Positions 1-9,322 of a DNA stretch of 38,094 nt are shown here, piece by piece. How positions within the stretch are numbered: position 1 is the stretch's first letter; every line of letters starts with the position of its first letter. The notes below the pieces were generated by a model. It searched no databases. It saw only the letters and a program-made list of their open reading frames with translations, and was not told the DNA's origin. Position numbers and translations under genes: made by a program. Source of the stretch: Desulfovibrio sp. OttesenSCG-928-I05 (GTDB lineage: Bacteria > Desulfobacterota > Desulfovibrionia > Desulfovibrionales > Desulfovibrionaceae); the NCBI GenBank assembly GCA_030266385.1, contig JAJDHY010000003.1, forward strand, positions 1 through 38,094. The letters are read 5' to 3'.

Positions 1-1
1 C

Positions 2-3000
2 GAAACGCACACCAAGGGCAGCTACGCGCAAACGGATAACGGCAGCAACGCCGGTATCGAGGGCGATACCACTGACGGCGGTTCGTTCACCATCTCCGCT
101 CCTGACGGTCTGTGGAACCTGCAGATTGGCGGCGTGGATGTGTACGTGGACGGCGTGTACCAGCAAGATGCGGTTGTGAACGGCAAGTATGGCCAAGTGG
201 CCATTACCGGCGTCACTCCCGGCGAGAACGGCAGCTACACGGTGACCTACGACTACACTCTTGAGCAGAACGCCGATCACAAGGCCCCTGCCTCGGGTGC
301 TGACAAGAACACCGACTTCCCGAATGCCAGCGGCCCGGAAAGCTTCGATATCTCCGTATCCGACAAGGACGGCGATACCGATACCGGCACTCTGAATGTG
401 ACCATCGTGGACGATATCCCCACCGCCCTGAACCCCGACGATCTCTCGATCGGCAATGGCGGCAACGGATCCGGCGACCTGAACGCCGTCTGGGGTGCGG
501 ATGGTCCGCACGACAGCAAGGGCGCTACCTTCCGGGTTGAAGAAGGTGCCGACAGCGGCCTGACCTCGAACGGCGTGGCCATTACGTACCACCCGAACGA
601 AGACGGCACGGTTCTCGTAGCCAAGGCTGGCGACAAGCCTATATTCACCGTCACCCTGGATGCAGAAAACGGTACGTATAGCGTTGATATGCAAGGAACG
701 GTCGACCTTGAAACCACCATCAGCACGCTGAATTGCGGCGACGCCCATGGCGGCAACAAGCCTCTCGGCTACCTTTCCAGCTCTGAGGGTCTCACGTACA
801 CCGAGCCTGGTGTCGATTCCCGCATCGCGGTCATCAATGCCAGCGGCCCGATCAACAACAGCACGAACGGTATGGGCGTGGGCGATGCCCAATCCTTTGA
901 TCCGGGTGAATGGATAACCTTTAACTTCACCAAGCCGCAGACAGTTATTGAGTTCTCCCTGGGTAAAAAGGGCGACAACATCAGCGGCACCTGGGAAGCT
1001 ACCGATGCGGAAGGCAACCCGTATTCCGGCACCTTCAGCACGGTGGATGGCAAGATCGTCATCGATAACAACGGGCAAGTGTTCAGTTCGCTGACACTGA
1101 CCGCGACCAAGGGTGGCGGCGTCATCGCTTCCGTGGGTTGCAACACGACCAAGACGGAACTGGATGTTGACACGACCCTGCCTATCCAGATCATGGACGG
1201 CGACGGAGACATCCTTACGGGTAACCTCGACCTTACCTTCACCGGTACCGACTCCACGTCTCCGGTGCTGGCTACGGATGATGTCAACAGCATCAACGAA
1301 GATACCTCCTGGATCGTGTCCGGCGACCTGCTCTCCAACGACTACCCCGAAGGGGCGGACATTACGTCGGTGGAAGGCGCAACAGCAGTAGACGGCGTAA
1401 TAACCGTTGCCGGTGAATACGGCGTGCTGACTGTCCAGCCTGGCGGCGAGTACTCGTACCAGCTGTTCCTGGATATGGATCCGTCCGATCCGCTCTATAA
1501 CGCCGAAGGCGCCAAGGCTGCTCAGGATCTCTTTGCTTCCAACGAGGATGGCAACCTGAAGCTGACCGAGTCGTTCGATTACCACATCACCGACGGCAGT
1601 AAGAACGCAGACGCGACGCTGACTATCGATCTCACGCCGAACAAGTTCCAGGCTGGCGGCACCGGGAATGATTCCATGACCGGCGGCTGGGGCGATGATG
1701 TGATGGTCGGCGATCCGGGCGGCGCTACCCCTGGTGTGGTAGAAACTGTTACCCATAAGTACAATGTCAATATTATTGTAGATAATTCTACCAGCATGAC
1801 TAGCAATAATAGTGACAAGATGTCAGAGACCAGAAAGGCGCTTTTTGAGGCTGTCAAGCAGCTTGAAGCGTATGAGGATGCAACTCCCGGTGAACAAAAT
1901 ATTACGCTGAGCTTCACTGTGTTTGCACAAAACGCCGTAACCACCTCGATTGAACTCGGCGGAGCCCGTGGCGTCTGCTTCCAGGCCGGCAAGCAATTCT
2001 TTGCGACTGAAGCAGGAAAAACAACGTTCATCAATGGCGATGGAGACATTATCAGTGCGATTCCCTCCAAAACATCAGGGACGTATTATACCATCAATCC
2101 CGATGGTACGATAATCAAGACGGTAGTCACAGGGAACTGGGTGACTGGTTGGAACTCCAAGTCTAGTTCCGTCTCCGATGTTACCAAGCTTGGTGAGATT
2201 GATTGGGATGCGGCAAAATGCATAATGGGCATGGAAGGAAAGGGCGGGGGAACCAACTATCAGAAGGCATTCGAAACATCTGATGCATGGTTTGACGGCT
2301 TGAACAACAATAACGAAAATATTGTTTTCTTCCTGACAGACGGTATCCCGACACGTGACAACGATGGTGACGGCGATAGTGGATCACGCATGAGTTCTCA
2401 TGAATTCGAGTCTGCCCTCACTGCATTCAACACTCTTGTGAGTGAGCATGGTGCCAAAGTAAACGCCATAGGTGTTGGCTCAGGTATTAACAAAGACGTT
2501 TTGCAATACTTTGATAATACCAACTCTGTGGGTGATAAGGCCACCACGTTCGAGAACAAGACTAATGCCAACTACTATGAAGGTGACCTTAACGGTGTAA
2601 CAGTCACCAAACCTGCCGGTGAAGCCACAATAGTAAAGGAAGCTTCCACCCTCGGCAAAATATTCTCGGGCCTGATCGAGCAGAACATCACGAACCCTGA
2701 AGCGGCCAACCTCAGTGAGGACACCATTTCCGGCGGTGATGGCTCTGACCTGATCTTCGGTGACGCGATGAACGCCGACTTCATGTTGAGTCCCGAATGG
2801 AAGGCTGCCAACCCGTGGACTCCGGGCGAAAAGCTCATCGCGGGGAACTCGCTGGCCATCATTACGGCCTACCTGGATCAGACGCATCCCGGCTGGACCA
2901 AGGATGACCTGCGCCAGTTCATTGAAGACAACGCCTTCAAGCTTGGTATGAACGAAACGGTCGAACGCTCCGGTAGCGCCAACGATCAGCTCTTCGGCGA

Positions 3001-3790
3001 CGGTGGCAACGACACCATCTTCGGCCAGGCCGGGAATGACTCCATCTCCGGTGGCGACGGCAACGACGTAATCGTCGGCGGTAAGGGCAATGATATGCTC
3101 AGCGGCGGTGAAGGATCGGATGTCTTCGTGTTCTACAAGGGTGACGGCACTGACGTCATTACGGATTACAACACCGAAGAAGGCGACATCATTGTCAAGG
3201 TCGACAAGGGCGACGGCAGCTTCGGTACCGTCATAGACAACCAGGGTAGCGAGATCACCGACGGTGTCCATGTGGTCAAGGATATTCTCCAGGGCGAGAA
3301 CGTTTCCGCTCCCACTGACGACAACTACATGCTTGTCGGCACGGGCGGTAGTGACAACCTCACTGGCGGAGCCGGAGACGACATCCTGCTCGGCGGACGC
3401 GGCGACGATATCCTCAACGGCGGACTTGGCGACGACATCATGTTCGGTGGAGCCGGCAAGGACACCTTTGAATGGAACATCGCGGACCTTGACAACGGTA
3501 CCGACAAGATCATGGACTTCAACCTTGACGAAGGTGACAAGATCAGCCTTGGCGATCTGCTTCCCCAAGATAACTCCCTTGACGAGCTGCTTAACAGCGA
3601 GATGATCAAGGGCGAAGTCAAGGACGACTACCTTGAACTGACCATCAAGCACGATGCTGGTGAACAGACCATCGAAGTGCACTTTGAAGGCGATAGTGGA
3701 GCCAACTTCATTAACGATTACAACAACGCCGCCACGGCTGACGACCAGGCCGCAATGGTGAACCAGATCATCCAGAGCATGTTCAACTAG
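2..3790 (+). CDS. Giant RTX adhesin with VWA domain, C-terminal part (5' partial)
   Basis: The frame is open to the first base of the window, so this is the last 1262 residues of a longer protein. Residues ~420-540 look like a VCBS/cadherin-like repeat (motif NEDTSWIVSGDLLSND). One RTX-like glycine/aspartate block lies at ~555-577. A VWA domain follows, with MIDAS residues DNSTS (D594), GGGTN (~749) and LTDG (D780). Further RTX nonapeptide blocks (GGxGxDxxx) lie at ~908-921, 994-1043 and 1113-1158. The last ~100 residues match the C-terminal target region of type I-secreted RTX proteins (DKIMDFNLDEGDKISLGDLL). By family it should leave the cell through an ABC/MFP/TolC exporter, bind Ca2+ and act as a surface adhesin. 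The VWA segment is visibly more AT-rich than its flanks. A strong terminator follows the stop. The ligand cannot be told, and the exporter genes are not in the window. Confidence 0.9.
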   Translation, partial: ETHTKGSYAQTDNGSNAGIEGDTTDGGSFTISAPDGLWNLQIGGVDVYVDGVYQQDAVVNGKYGQVAITGVTPGENGSYTVTYDYTLEQNADHKAPASGADKNTDFPNASGPESFDISVSDKDGDTDTGTLNVTIVDDIPTALNPDDLSIGNGGNGSGDLNAVWGADGPHDSKGATFRVEEGADSGLTSNGVAITYHPNEDGTVLVAKAGDKPIFTVTLDAENGTYSVDMQGTVDLETTISTLNCGDAHGGNKPLGYLSSSEGLTYTEPGVDSRIAVINASGPINNSTNGMGVGDAQSFDPGEWITFNFTKPQTVIEFSLGKKGDNISGTWEATDAEGNPYSGTFSTVDGKIVIDNNGQVFSSLTLTATKGGGVIASVGCNTTKTELDVDTTLPIQIMDGDGDILTGNLDLTFTGTDSTSPVLATDDVNSINEDTSWIVSGDLLSNDYPEGADITSVEGATAVDGVITVAGEYGVLTVQPGGEYSYQLFLDMDPSDPLYNAEGAKAAQDLFASNEDGNLKLTESFDYHITDGSKNADATLTIDLTPNKFQAGGTGNDSMTGGWGDDVMVGDPGGATPGVVETVTHKYNVNIIVDNSTSMTSNNSDKMSETRKALFEAVKQLEAYEDATPGEQNITLSFTVFAQNAVTTSIELGGARGVCFQAGKQFFATEAGKTTFINGDGDIISAIPSKTSGTYYTINPDGTIIKTVVTGNWVTGWNSKSSSVSDVTKLGEIDWDAAKCIMGMEGKGGGTNYQKAFETSDAWFDGLNNNNENIVFFLTDGIPTRDNDGDGDSGSRMSSHEFESALTAFNTLVSEHGAKVNAIGVGSGINKDVLQYFDNTNSVGDKATTFENKTNANYYEGDLNGVTVTKPAGEATIVKEASTLGKIFSGLIEQNITNPEAANLSEDTISGGDGSDLIFGDAMNADFMLSPEWKAANPWTPGEKLIAGNSLAIITAYLDQTHPGWTKDDLRQFIEDNAFKLGMNETVERSGSANDQLFGDGGNDTIFGQAGNDSISGGDGNDVIVGGKGNDMLSGGEGSDVFVFYKGDGTDVITDYNTEEGDIIVKVDKGDGSFGTVIDNQGSEITDGVHVVKDILQGENVSAPTDDNYMLVGTGGSDNLTGGAGDDILLGGRGDDILNGGLGDDIMFGGAGKDTFEWNIADLDNGTDKIMDFNLDEGDKISLGDLLPQDNSLDELLNSEMIKGEVKDDYLELTIKHDAGEQTIEVHFEGDSGANFINDYNNAATADDQAAMVNQIIQSMFN

Positions 3791-3820
3791 GAACAGTCCG
3801 GATCATCCCAACCTACAACC

Positions 3821-3856
3821 ACCGCCCCCGGCGAAAAGCCGGGGGCGGTTCTTTTT
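3821..3856 (+). terminator. Rho-independent terminator of the RTX adhesin
   Basis: A perfect 12-bp GC-rich stem (3821-3832 with 3838-3849) closes a GAAAA loop. It is followed by TCTTTTT and lies 30 bases past the stop codon. Confidence 0.93.
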
Positions 3857-3930
3857 GGCTTCGTAGCGCCCAGCCTCCGCACCCCCCTCCCAAAAGCTAC
3901 CACGGCGCCCCACCCACTCCCCCCTATAGC

Positions 3931-4015
3931 GGGGTCCAGGGGATCATCCCCCTGGCAGGATGAGGGGATCCAAGGGGAGAAGGACAGCGTCCTTCTCCCC
4001 TTGGCCGCCGGAGGC
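3931..4015. repeat. GC-rich palindromic element between convergent genes
   Basis: Two adjacent inverted repeats are visible. One has a 7-bp stem (3936-3942 with 3949-3955). The other has a perfect 16-bp stem (3970-3985 with 3989-4004) and a 3-base loop. The right flank GGCCGCCGGAGGC (4003-4015) is identical to the right end of the larger element at 33457-33611. It sits between the convergent adhesin and TRAP genes. No gene is seen in it. Confidence 0.7.
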
Positions 4016-4036
4016 CTCCCTCCCCCTTCCCCACGC

Positions 4037-4073
4037 AAAAGCCGCCGGGAAGCCCGAAGGCTCCCCGGCGGCT
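4037..4073 (-). terminator. Terminator of the glycosidase-TRAP operon
   Basis: On the minus strand a long GC-rich stem with a TTCG tetraloop (AGCCGCCGGG arm against CCCGGCGGCT) is followed by TTTTG. It starts about 30 bases after the dctP stop. Confidence 0.88.
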
Positions 4074-4102
4074 GCGTTAGCGGGAGAATATGCTATCCGG
4101 CC

Positions 4103-5161
4103 TTATTTGGGGTCCAGGATCGAAGCGTGGCGCTTCGCGATTCTCTTTTCGGCTTCAACAACACCGGCATCCAGAGCGCCAAGGAACTTCGCGCCTTCTT
4201 CCTTGTACTCTTTCAGGTACCAGTCACGCAGGGGCTCAACGGACTTACGGAAAGCGGCCTTTTCTTCGGCGCTGGGGTCGTATATTTCGCCACCGGCATC
4301 CTGGAACACTTTCCAGGCATCCAGTTCCTTGCGAACCTGCACGCCGTTCTGCACGCGGCCCATCAGGTCGAAACCGGCCATCAGGATGTCACGTTCTTTT
4401 TCGGAGAAGCCCTTGAAGCGGTCGGTCGCCATGAACCACATGCAGAACATGTAGTTGTGCCCGTCCAGGGTCATGTACTTGGCGCGTTCGTGCAGCTTCA
4501 CGTTGGTGAGGTCGGTGATGGAGTTGAGGGTACCGTCAACCACGCCCGTCTGCAGGGAGGTGTACACTTCCATGAAGGGGATGGGGGTGGGGGAACCGCC
4601 GTGCAGACGCACTTGTTCCATCTGCACCTGGTTTTCCACGGTGCGCAGCTTCAGGCCCTTGATATCGGCAGGGGTCTTGAAGGGGTGCTTGGCGTTGGCA
4701 TAGTTACGCCAGCCGCCCGTGTTGCTGAACGCCATCATCAGGTACTTGCCCTGGGTGCCGTCGTACAGGATGGTACGGAGCTTTTCGGGGTATTCGCCCG
4801 CCATGAGTTCGTTCACCAGTTCGTCGGATTCGAACACATAGGGAAGGTCCAGCGCGCCCACGGCGGGGTATACGACGGCGGTGCCGCCGGCGGTGGCCAC
4901 GTAAATGTCGACAATACCGGCATCCAGGGCTTCAAAACATTCACGCGCGCCGCCGCAAAGCTGCGAACCGGCGAAGATTTCGATCTTGATTTCCGGGGTA
5001 CGGCTTTCCACGTAGTTTTTCAGAACCAGCGCGGCATCGTACTCTTCGTCATTGGTGTTCGAGAGGAACACCAGGTTCAGGGTCTCCACGGCAAAGGCAG
5101 GAGCCGCGAAGCCGAGAACCATGACAGTCACCATGAGGGCTTTGGCGAATTTTCTGAACAT
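4103..5161 (-). CDS. dctP: TRAP transporter solute-binding protein (DctP family), system 1
   Basis: This 352-residue periplasmic substrate receptor belongs to a TRAP transporter. It has a clear signal peptide (MFRKFAKALMVTVMVLGFAAPAFA) and the DctP fold signature GLKLRT, whose R173 is the residue that normally salt-bridges the carboxylate of the ligand. PFMEVYTSLQTGVVDGTLN follows as in the family. The start is supported by AAAGGAG upstream of the ATG. It is the last gene of a minus-strand run (GH116, GH31, dctQ, dctM, dctP) and is followed by a strong terminator. The conserved arginine argues for an acidic ligand (carboxylate or sulfonate). The glycosidase neighbours suggest an acid-bearing glycoside or sugar acid, but that is inference. 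Confidence 0.93.
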   Translation of the reverse strand: MFRKFAKALMVTVMVLGFAAPAFAVETLNLVFLSNTNDEEYDAALVLKNYVESRTPEIKIEIFAGSQLCGGARECFEALDAGIVDIYVATAGGTAVVYPAVGALDLPYVFESDELVNELMAGEYPEKLRTILYDGTQGKYLMMAFSNTGGWRNYANAKHPFKTPADIKGLKLRTVENQVQMEQVRLHGGSPTPIPFMEVYTSLQTGVVDGTLNSITDLTNVKLHERAKYMTLDGHNYMFCMWFMATDRFKGFSEKERDILMAGFDLMGRVQNGVQVRKELDAWKVFQDAGGEIYDPSAEEKAAFRKSVEPLRDWYLKEYKEEGAKFLGALDAGVVEAEKRIAKRHASILDPK

Positions 5162-5183
5162 GAAGCTCTCCTTTGATAAGGGG

Positions 5184-6509
5184 TTAGGGTGTATAAATGC
5201 CGGTTACGGTCGGAAGCCACAGCACGAGTTGCGGGAAATACGTAATCAGGAAAACAACGCCGACGTTGGCAAGGAACAATCCGATAATGTTCCGCGTAAT
5301 CACGTCTATTCCCAACCTGCTTATACCCGCAGTTACAAAAAGCACCAATCCCATTGGCGGGGTGATCAGACCGATGGTCAGGTTAATGACCATGACCACG
5401 GCAAAATGCACGGGGTCAACACCGACGCTGGTCATGACCGGAGCCAGAATGGGCGCCAGAATAAGAATCGTCGGTCCCGCGTCCATGATACAGCCGACGC
5501 CGAGCAGGAACAGGTTGATAATGAAGAAGAGCAGCAGCGGATCGTCCGTAATGGAAACCAGGAACGCGCCCATCATTTGCGGCGTCTGGCGCAGACTGAC
5601 GACGGAAGCAAAGGCCACCGCCGCGCCGACCAGCAGCAGAATCTTGGCGGAGGCAAAGGCCGCGCCGGAAAAGAGACGGGGCAGATCGGCGAACTTGATT
5701 TCCTTCGTGTAGAAAAGCCCGAGCAGCAGCGCGTAGGCTGCCGCTATGCCTGCCGCTTCCGTGGGGGTCATGATGCCGCCCAGAATGCCGCCCAGCAGGA
5801 TGATCGGCGTCCCCATGGGCAGGATGGCCTGACGGAAGCTGGCCCAGACCTCGGTCAGCGGCGCACGGGGTTTAGGCGGCGGGAAGATGCCGGTACGGGC
5901 TTTCAGGGCGATAACAGCCATCATGGCACCAGCCATGAGCAGACCCGGAATAATCCCGCCCGCGAACATGGCGGCCACGGACACGTTCTGGATGAACGCG
6001 TACATGATCATGAGACCGCTGGGCGGAATGATGGGCGCGAGAATACCGGCGGCGGAAACCACGGCAGCGGAAAACCCGGCCGGGTACTTGAGCTTGTTCA
6101 TGGCCGGGATGAGCATGGAACCAAGGGCGGAGGCATCCGCCACGGCGGAACCGCTACCGCCCGCGAGCATGACAGACGCCAGCACGCAGACGTGGGCCAA
6201 TCCCGCCCGGAGGTGACCGATAAGTGATTCAGCAAAGCGGACCATTCGAATGGTCACGCCACCGGCGGACATAAAATCCCCGGCCAGAATGAAAAAGGGC
6301 AGCGCCATGAGGGGAAAGGAGTCAATACCGCTTACCCAGCGCTGGATCAGCATGGCGAAAAAGCGGGTTTGCCCGTGCATGGCCAGGTCAATACCGGGCG
6401 CAAGCAGCATCACGTAAACAATGGGCACCCCAAAGGCGAGGAAGAACAGGAAAAAGGCCAGGTAAAACATTTTCAGCCCGGCAATGGTCGCGTAGATGGA
6501 TTTGAACAT
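5184..6509 (-). CDS. dctM: TRAP transporter large permease (DctM family), system 1
   Basis: This 441-residue inner-membrane protein is very hydrophobic, with about a dozen predicted membrane segments. It carries DctM hallmarks such as PLMALPFFILAG near the N-terminus, GGSGSAVADASALGSMLIP, PPSGLMIMYA and the C-terminal LTIGLITPPMGLVLFV. It forms the Na+-driven transport channel of the TRAP system with DctQ. The ATG is preceded by AGGAGAGA. It lies 20 bases after dctQ and 22 bases before dctP, so the three are cotranscribed. Confidence 0.95.
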   Translation of the reverse strand: MFKSIYATIAGLKMFYLAFFLFFLAFGVPIVYVMLLAPGIDLAMHGQTRFFAMLIQRWVSGIDSFPLMALPFFILAGDFMSAGGVTIRMVRFAESLIGHLRAGLAHVCVLASVMLAGGSGSAVADASALGSMLIPAMNKLKYPAGFSAAVVSAAGILAPIIPPSGLMIMYAFIQNVSVAAMFAGGIIPGLLMAGAMMAVIALKARTGIFPPPKPRAPLTEVWASFRQAILPMGTPIILLGGILGGIMTPTEAAGIAAAYALLLGLFYTKEIKFADLPRLFSGAAFASAKILLLVGAAVAFASVVSLRQTPQMMGAFLVSITDDPLLLFFIINLFLLGVGCIMDAGPTILILAPILAPVMTSVGVDPVHFAVVMVINLTIGLITPPMGLVLFVTAGISRLGIDVITRNIIGLFLANVGVVFLITYFPQLVLWLPTVTGIYTP

Positions 6510-6529
6510 GCTTTCTCTCTCCTGTCGGG

Positions 6530-7084
6530 CTAGCTGTGGCTTTCCATGGCTTCGCCGGAACGAAGCGCATCACAGACTTTGAGTTTCTCGGGATCGAGGA
6601 AGCAGCCAAACAATTCGCAGAGCCGTTCAAAACAGCAGAGAAGGGTCAGCCCGAAGCTGTAGGGCAGCACCACATACACCCACATCATGGGCAATTTCAG
6701 GGCTTCGGACGTGGTGACCTTGGCCCGGAGCATGTATTCCCAGCCGTATTTCAGGCAGATCGCCAGGACCAGTACGGCCAGCAGTTCAACGATAATGGCG
6801 AAAATGATGCCGATACGGCGGTAGCGAAAAGGCTTGATAAGAAAGTCCACCGCGATGTTCTGCCCTTTTTGCTGCGCCGCGGGGAACAGCAGAAAGGAAA
6901 CCCAGACCATCATGAACCGGCAGGCCTCTTCGGACCAGGTAATGCTGTTGCCGACCAGATAGCGCATGCAGACATGCAGGGTAATGATGCCCAGCATGAA
7001 CATGAGCATGACCATGGCGATTTTCATCGCCACTGCGTTACAGGCGTTTATGGTTTTGCGTAAACCGTTCAAAAACACGCTCAT
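6530..7084 (-). CDS. dctQ: TRAP transporter small permease (DctQ family), system 1
   Basis: This 184-residue membrane protein has four hydrophobic segments and the family motif around ITWSEEACRFMMVWVSFL followed by QKGQNIAVDFL. It is the small integral membrane subunit that pairs with DctM. AGGAGG sits directly upstream of the ATG. The gap to the GH31 gene upstream is 81 bases and contains a small hairpin, consistent with one operon but adjusted expression. Confidence 0.93.
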   Translation of the reverse strand: MSVFLNGLRKTINACNAVAMKIAMVMLMFMLGIITLHVCMRYLVGNSITWSEEACRFMMVWVSFLLFPAAQQKGQNIAVDFLIKPFRYRRIGIIFAIIVELLAVLVLAICLKYGWEYMLRAKVTTSEALKLPMMWVYVVLPYSFGLTLLCCFERLCELFGCFLDPEKLKVCDALRSGEAMESHS

Positions 7085-7106
7085 TCAACCTCCTGATTCC
7101 GGCTGC

Positions 7107-7129
7107 GGCCCCAGCAGCAAAGTGGGGCC
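7107..7129 (-). other. Intercistronic hairpin between GH31 gene and dctQ
   Basis: A 7-bp stem GGCCCCA/TGGGGCC encloses a 9-base loop. There is no U-run, so it is more likely an mRNA-processing or stability hairpin than a terminator. Confidence 0.45.
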
Positions 7130-7165
7130 TGTATGGTGAACCTTTTCAAGGCGTGGTAACGAGTG

Positions 7166-9322
7166 CTATTTGCGGTTGAAAAAAACCTCCGGGCACAAAA
7201 CCGGCGCGCCGTTTTTCCTGACGGAGCAATCTGTTTCACGGGAAGAGGCATCCCCATACGCGACAAAGGCGGCAATACGGTTCGCTTCCGTCAGTTCCCC
7301 GGTGTGGCTGACGACCGGCCCCATGGGCAGGAGCGAACCATCCCGCACAAACACGGGGATGCGGTTCAGGGGCATGGTCTCATTGACCGTCACGCCGCCC
7401 TCGCGGGCCTTGCCGGTCCACAGGTCACGCCAGACGCCCATGGGCAGGCGATAGCGCACGCCGCCGCCTTCACGGAACACCGGGGCGACAAAGATATCGT
7501 CCCCCAGCATATACTGCATATCAAAGGGATGCAGGGCCTGCTCCTCAGGGAAACTGAGCACCATGGAACGCATCACGGGCAGCCCCGTTTCCGACGCGGC
7601 CCGGCAGCAGGTCTGCAAGTAAGGAATGAGCTGGTAGCGCAAATCAATAAATTCCCGGCAGATGCTTTCCGCTTCGTCACCGTAGGCCCAGGGTTCGCGG
7701 GGGCCAATGCCGTGGTAGCGCATGTGCGAACAGAACACAGCGGCCTGGGACCAGCGGATGAAGAGTTCGGGGCTGGGCTGTTCGCCGTAAAAGCCGCCGA
7801 TATCCGTGGAATAGTATGGGCAGCCGCTCATACCCCAGGAAAGCCCGCCCATGACGGATGCGGCAAGCCCGCTCCAGGAACTGCCGGTATCCCCGGCCCA
7901 CTGCATGGGCGCGCGCTGGCTACCCGCCCAGCCGGAACGGCTCCAGTTAAGGGCGTTTTTCCCGTGGAATTCGCGGGAGGCTTCATAGACGCACAGGTTG
8001 TACAGCAGCGCATAGGCGTTGTGAAAGCGCATGCCTTCGTCACCGTTGGCGGCGTACATGCCCGGCAGCACCTGTTCCGCGAAGTCCGCCTTGATGGAAT
8101 CAACGCCATCTTCGAAAACCTTGCGGTGCATGTCTTTCCAGAACGCGTAGGCTTCCGGATTGGTGAAGTCGAGGACGCCGCTATCGGGAAGCTGGGTAAG
8201 CACCTGACCAAAGGGGCCCGGATCAAACTCGAAGCGGAAGGGTTTCCCGTCCTTGTCTTTCAGGAAATAGCCTTTGTCGGCCAGTTCCTGATAGCGCGGG
8301 TTTTTCATGGAAACGAGCGGATACTCCCAGACGCATATTTTGTAATTCAGGGCTTTCAGCTTGTCACAGAAGGCCTTGGGGTCGTCGTAGCGGGAAGGAT
8401 CCCATTCAAAGAGGAAGCGCGTATCCGTATCCTGCCAGGCGCGGCCGTCGATGGTGATGACGTCGCAGGGAATTCCCTTGTCCCGCATGCCTTTGGCAGC
8501 TTCCAACGTTTCAGCGGGCGCCTTGTAATAGGCCTTGGAAAGCCAGAGGCCGAGGCTCCACAGGGGGGCTTCGTCGGAACGCCCGGTGAGATCGGTGTAT
8601 TTTTTGAGCATGTCCGCAGGGGAAGCGGCGGCAATGAAGAAAACATCGAGCTTTTTGTCAAAAAGATCCACACAGAGACTCTGGTTGGACCACTGGGGGT
8701 ACCCGACGCCGAAACGCATGTACGCGCCGGTATTGACGAACACGCCCCAGGCACCGCCGCCCTGCCCCGGGCTCCAGAGGAAGGGACAGTTCTTGTAGGA
8801 AAGGGAACTGTTGACGCCGAGCGCGTCTTCATCCCAGAGATCCATGAGCAGCCCGCGCCGATCGCAGTGGCCGTAGTCTTCCCCACCGCCGTACACGGCC
8901 TGGCCAAAGGGAAGCCCCAGGGACATGAACCAGCCGTTATCCGTGCGGGCCAGGGGCGGCAGACGGAAGCGGCGGACAAAGTGCGCGTCTTCGGTAACGG
9001 GAATGAGCGTTTCATCCGCCCGCTGCAAACTGACGGCGAGGGAATCTTTTTCAAGACACAGGGAATGCCCCTGGGCCGAACAGACAAAGGCCGTTCCGCG
9101 TTCTTCCACGGAAAGCGGCAACGCCTGTTCCGTGCCGACAACAATACCGTAGTCGGGCAGCGCCGTATCGCCAAGCGTCAGCCGGAACACGCCCGGAGCA
9201 AAAGCGACAACGGTAATCTCGCCCGCTTCGCTGGAAAAACGGGCCGTGTTGGGAGCGGAAGAATCCGGCGCGGCGAGCAGCGCGGCACCACCGAGCGAGC
9301 GTAACGAATCCGGCGTGAACAT
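7166..9322 (-). CDS. Glycoside hydrolase family 31 (alpha-glucosidase/alpha-xylosidase-like)
   Basis: Residues ~90-600 carry the GH31 beta-sandwich and (beta/alpha)8 barrel. The nucleophile is D413 (SIKADFAEQV) and the acid/base D478 (GSQRAPMQWAGDTGSSW); this 65-residue spacing matches YicI-type enzymes. Other family signatures are DVITIDGRAWQDTD, FEWDPSRYDDP and STDIGGF. I chose the ATG at 9322 (718 aa) because AGGAG lies 6 bases upstream; the frame stays open to 9484 without a better site. No signal peptide is evident, so a cytoplasmic enzyme acting on an imported oligosaccharide is likely. The sulfoquinovosidase sulfonate-binding Q/R/W pattern is not seen. The exact substrate (alpha-glucoside, isoprimeverose or other) is unresolved. 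It lies between the GH116 gene and dctQ on the same strand. Confidence 0.9.
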   Translation of the reverse strand: MFTPDSLRSLGGAALLAAPDSSAPNTARFSSEAGEITVVAFAPGVFRLTLGDTALPDYGIVVGTEQALPLSVEERGTAFVCSAQGHSLCLEKDSLAVSLQRADETLIPVTEDAHFVRRFRLPPLARTDNGWFMSLGLPFGQAVYGGGEDYGHCDRRGLLMDLWDEDALGVNSSLSYKNCPFLWSPGQGGGAWGVFVNTGAYMRFGVGYPQWSNQSLCVDLFDKKLDVFFIAAASPADMLKKYTDLTGRSDEAPLWSLGLWLSKAYYKAPAETLEAAKGMRDKGIPCDVITIDGRAWQDTDTRFLFEWDPSRYDDPKAFCDKLKALNYKICVWEYPLVSMKNPRYQELADKGYFLKDKDGKPFRFEFDPGPFGQVLTQLPDSGVLDFTNPEAYAFWKDMHRKVFEDGVDSIKADFAEQVLPGMYAANGDEGMRFHNAYALLYNLCVYEASREFHGKNALNWSRSGWAGSQRAPMQWAGDTGSSWSGLAASVMGGLSWGMSGCPYYSTDIGGFYGEQPSPELFIRWSQAAVFCSHMRYHGIGPREPWAYGDEAESICREFIDLRYQLIPYLQTCCRAASETGLPVMRSMVLSFPEEQALHPFDMQYMLGDDIFVAPVFREGGGVRYRLPMGVWRDLWTGKAREGGVTVNETMPLNRIPVFVRDGSLLPMGPVVSHTGELTEANRIAAFVAYGDASSRETDCSVRKNGAPVLCPEVFFNRK

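Noticed and set aside
7163-9304. A 713-codon plus-strand frame opposite the GH31 gene
   Set aside because: It mirrors the third-position GC bias of the GH31 gene, has no family motif or ribosome-binding site, and its translation is His/Gly/Pro-rich noise. Long frames opposite rpsA (13128-14735), SulP (15085-16824), the dehydratase (33757-36003) and TRAP system 2 (28484-30220) are rejected for the same reason.
7166-9322. GH31 enzyme as a sulfoquinovosidase
   Set aside because: Attractive for a sulfonate-using bacterium, but the Q and R/W residues that bind the sulfonate in YihQ (near AQDW and KRVMWNW) are replaced by TIDGRAWQDTDTRFLFEW, as in glucosidase/xylosidase-type members.
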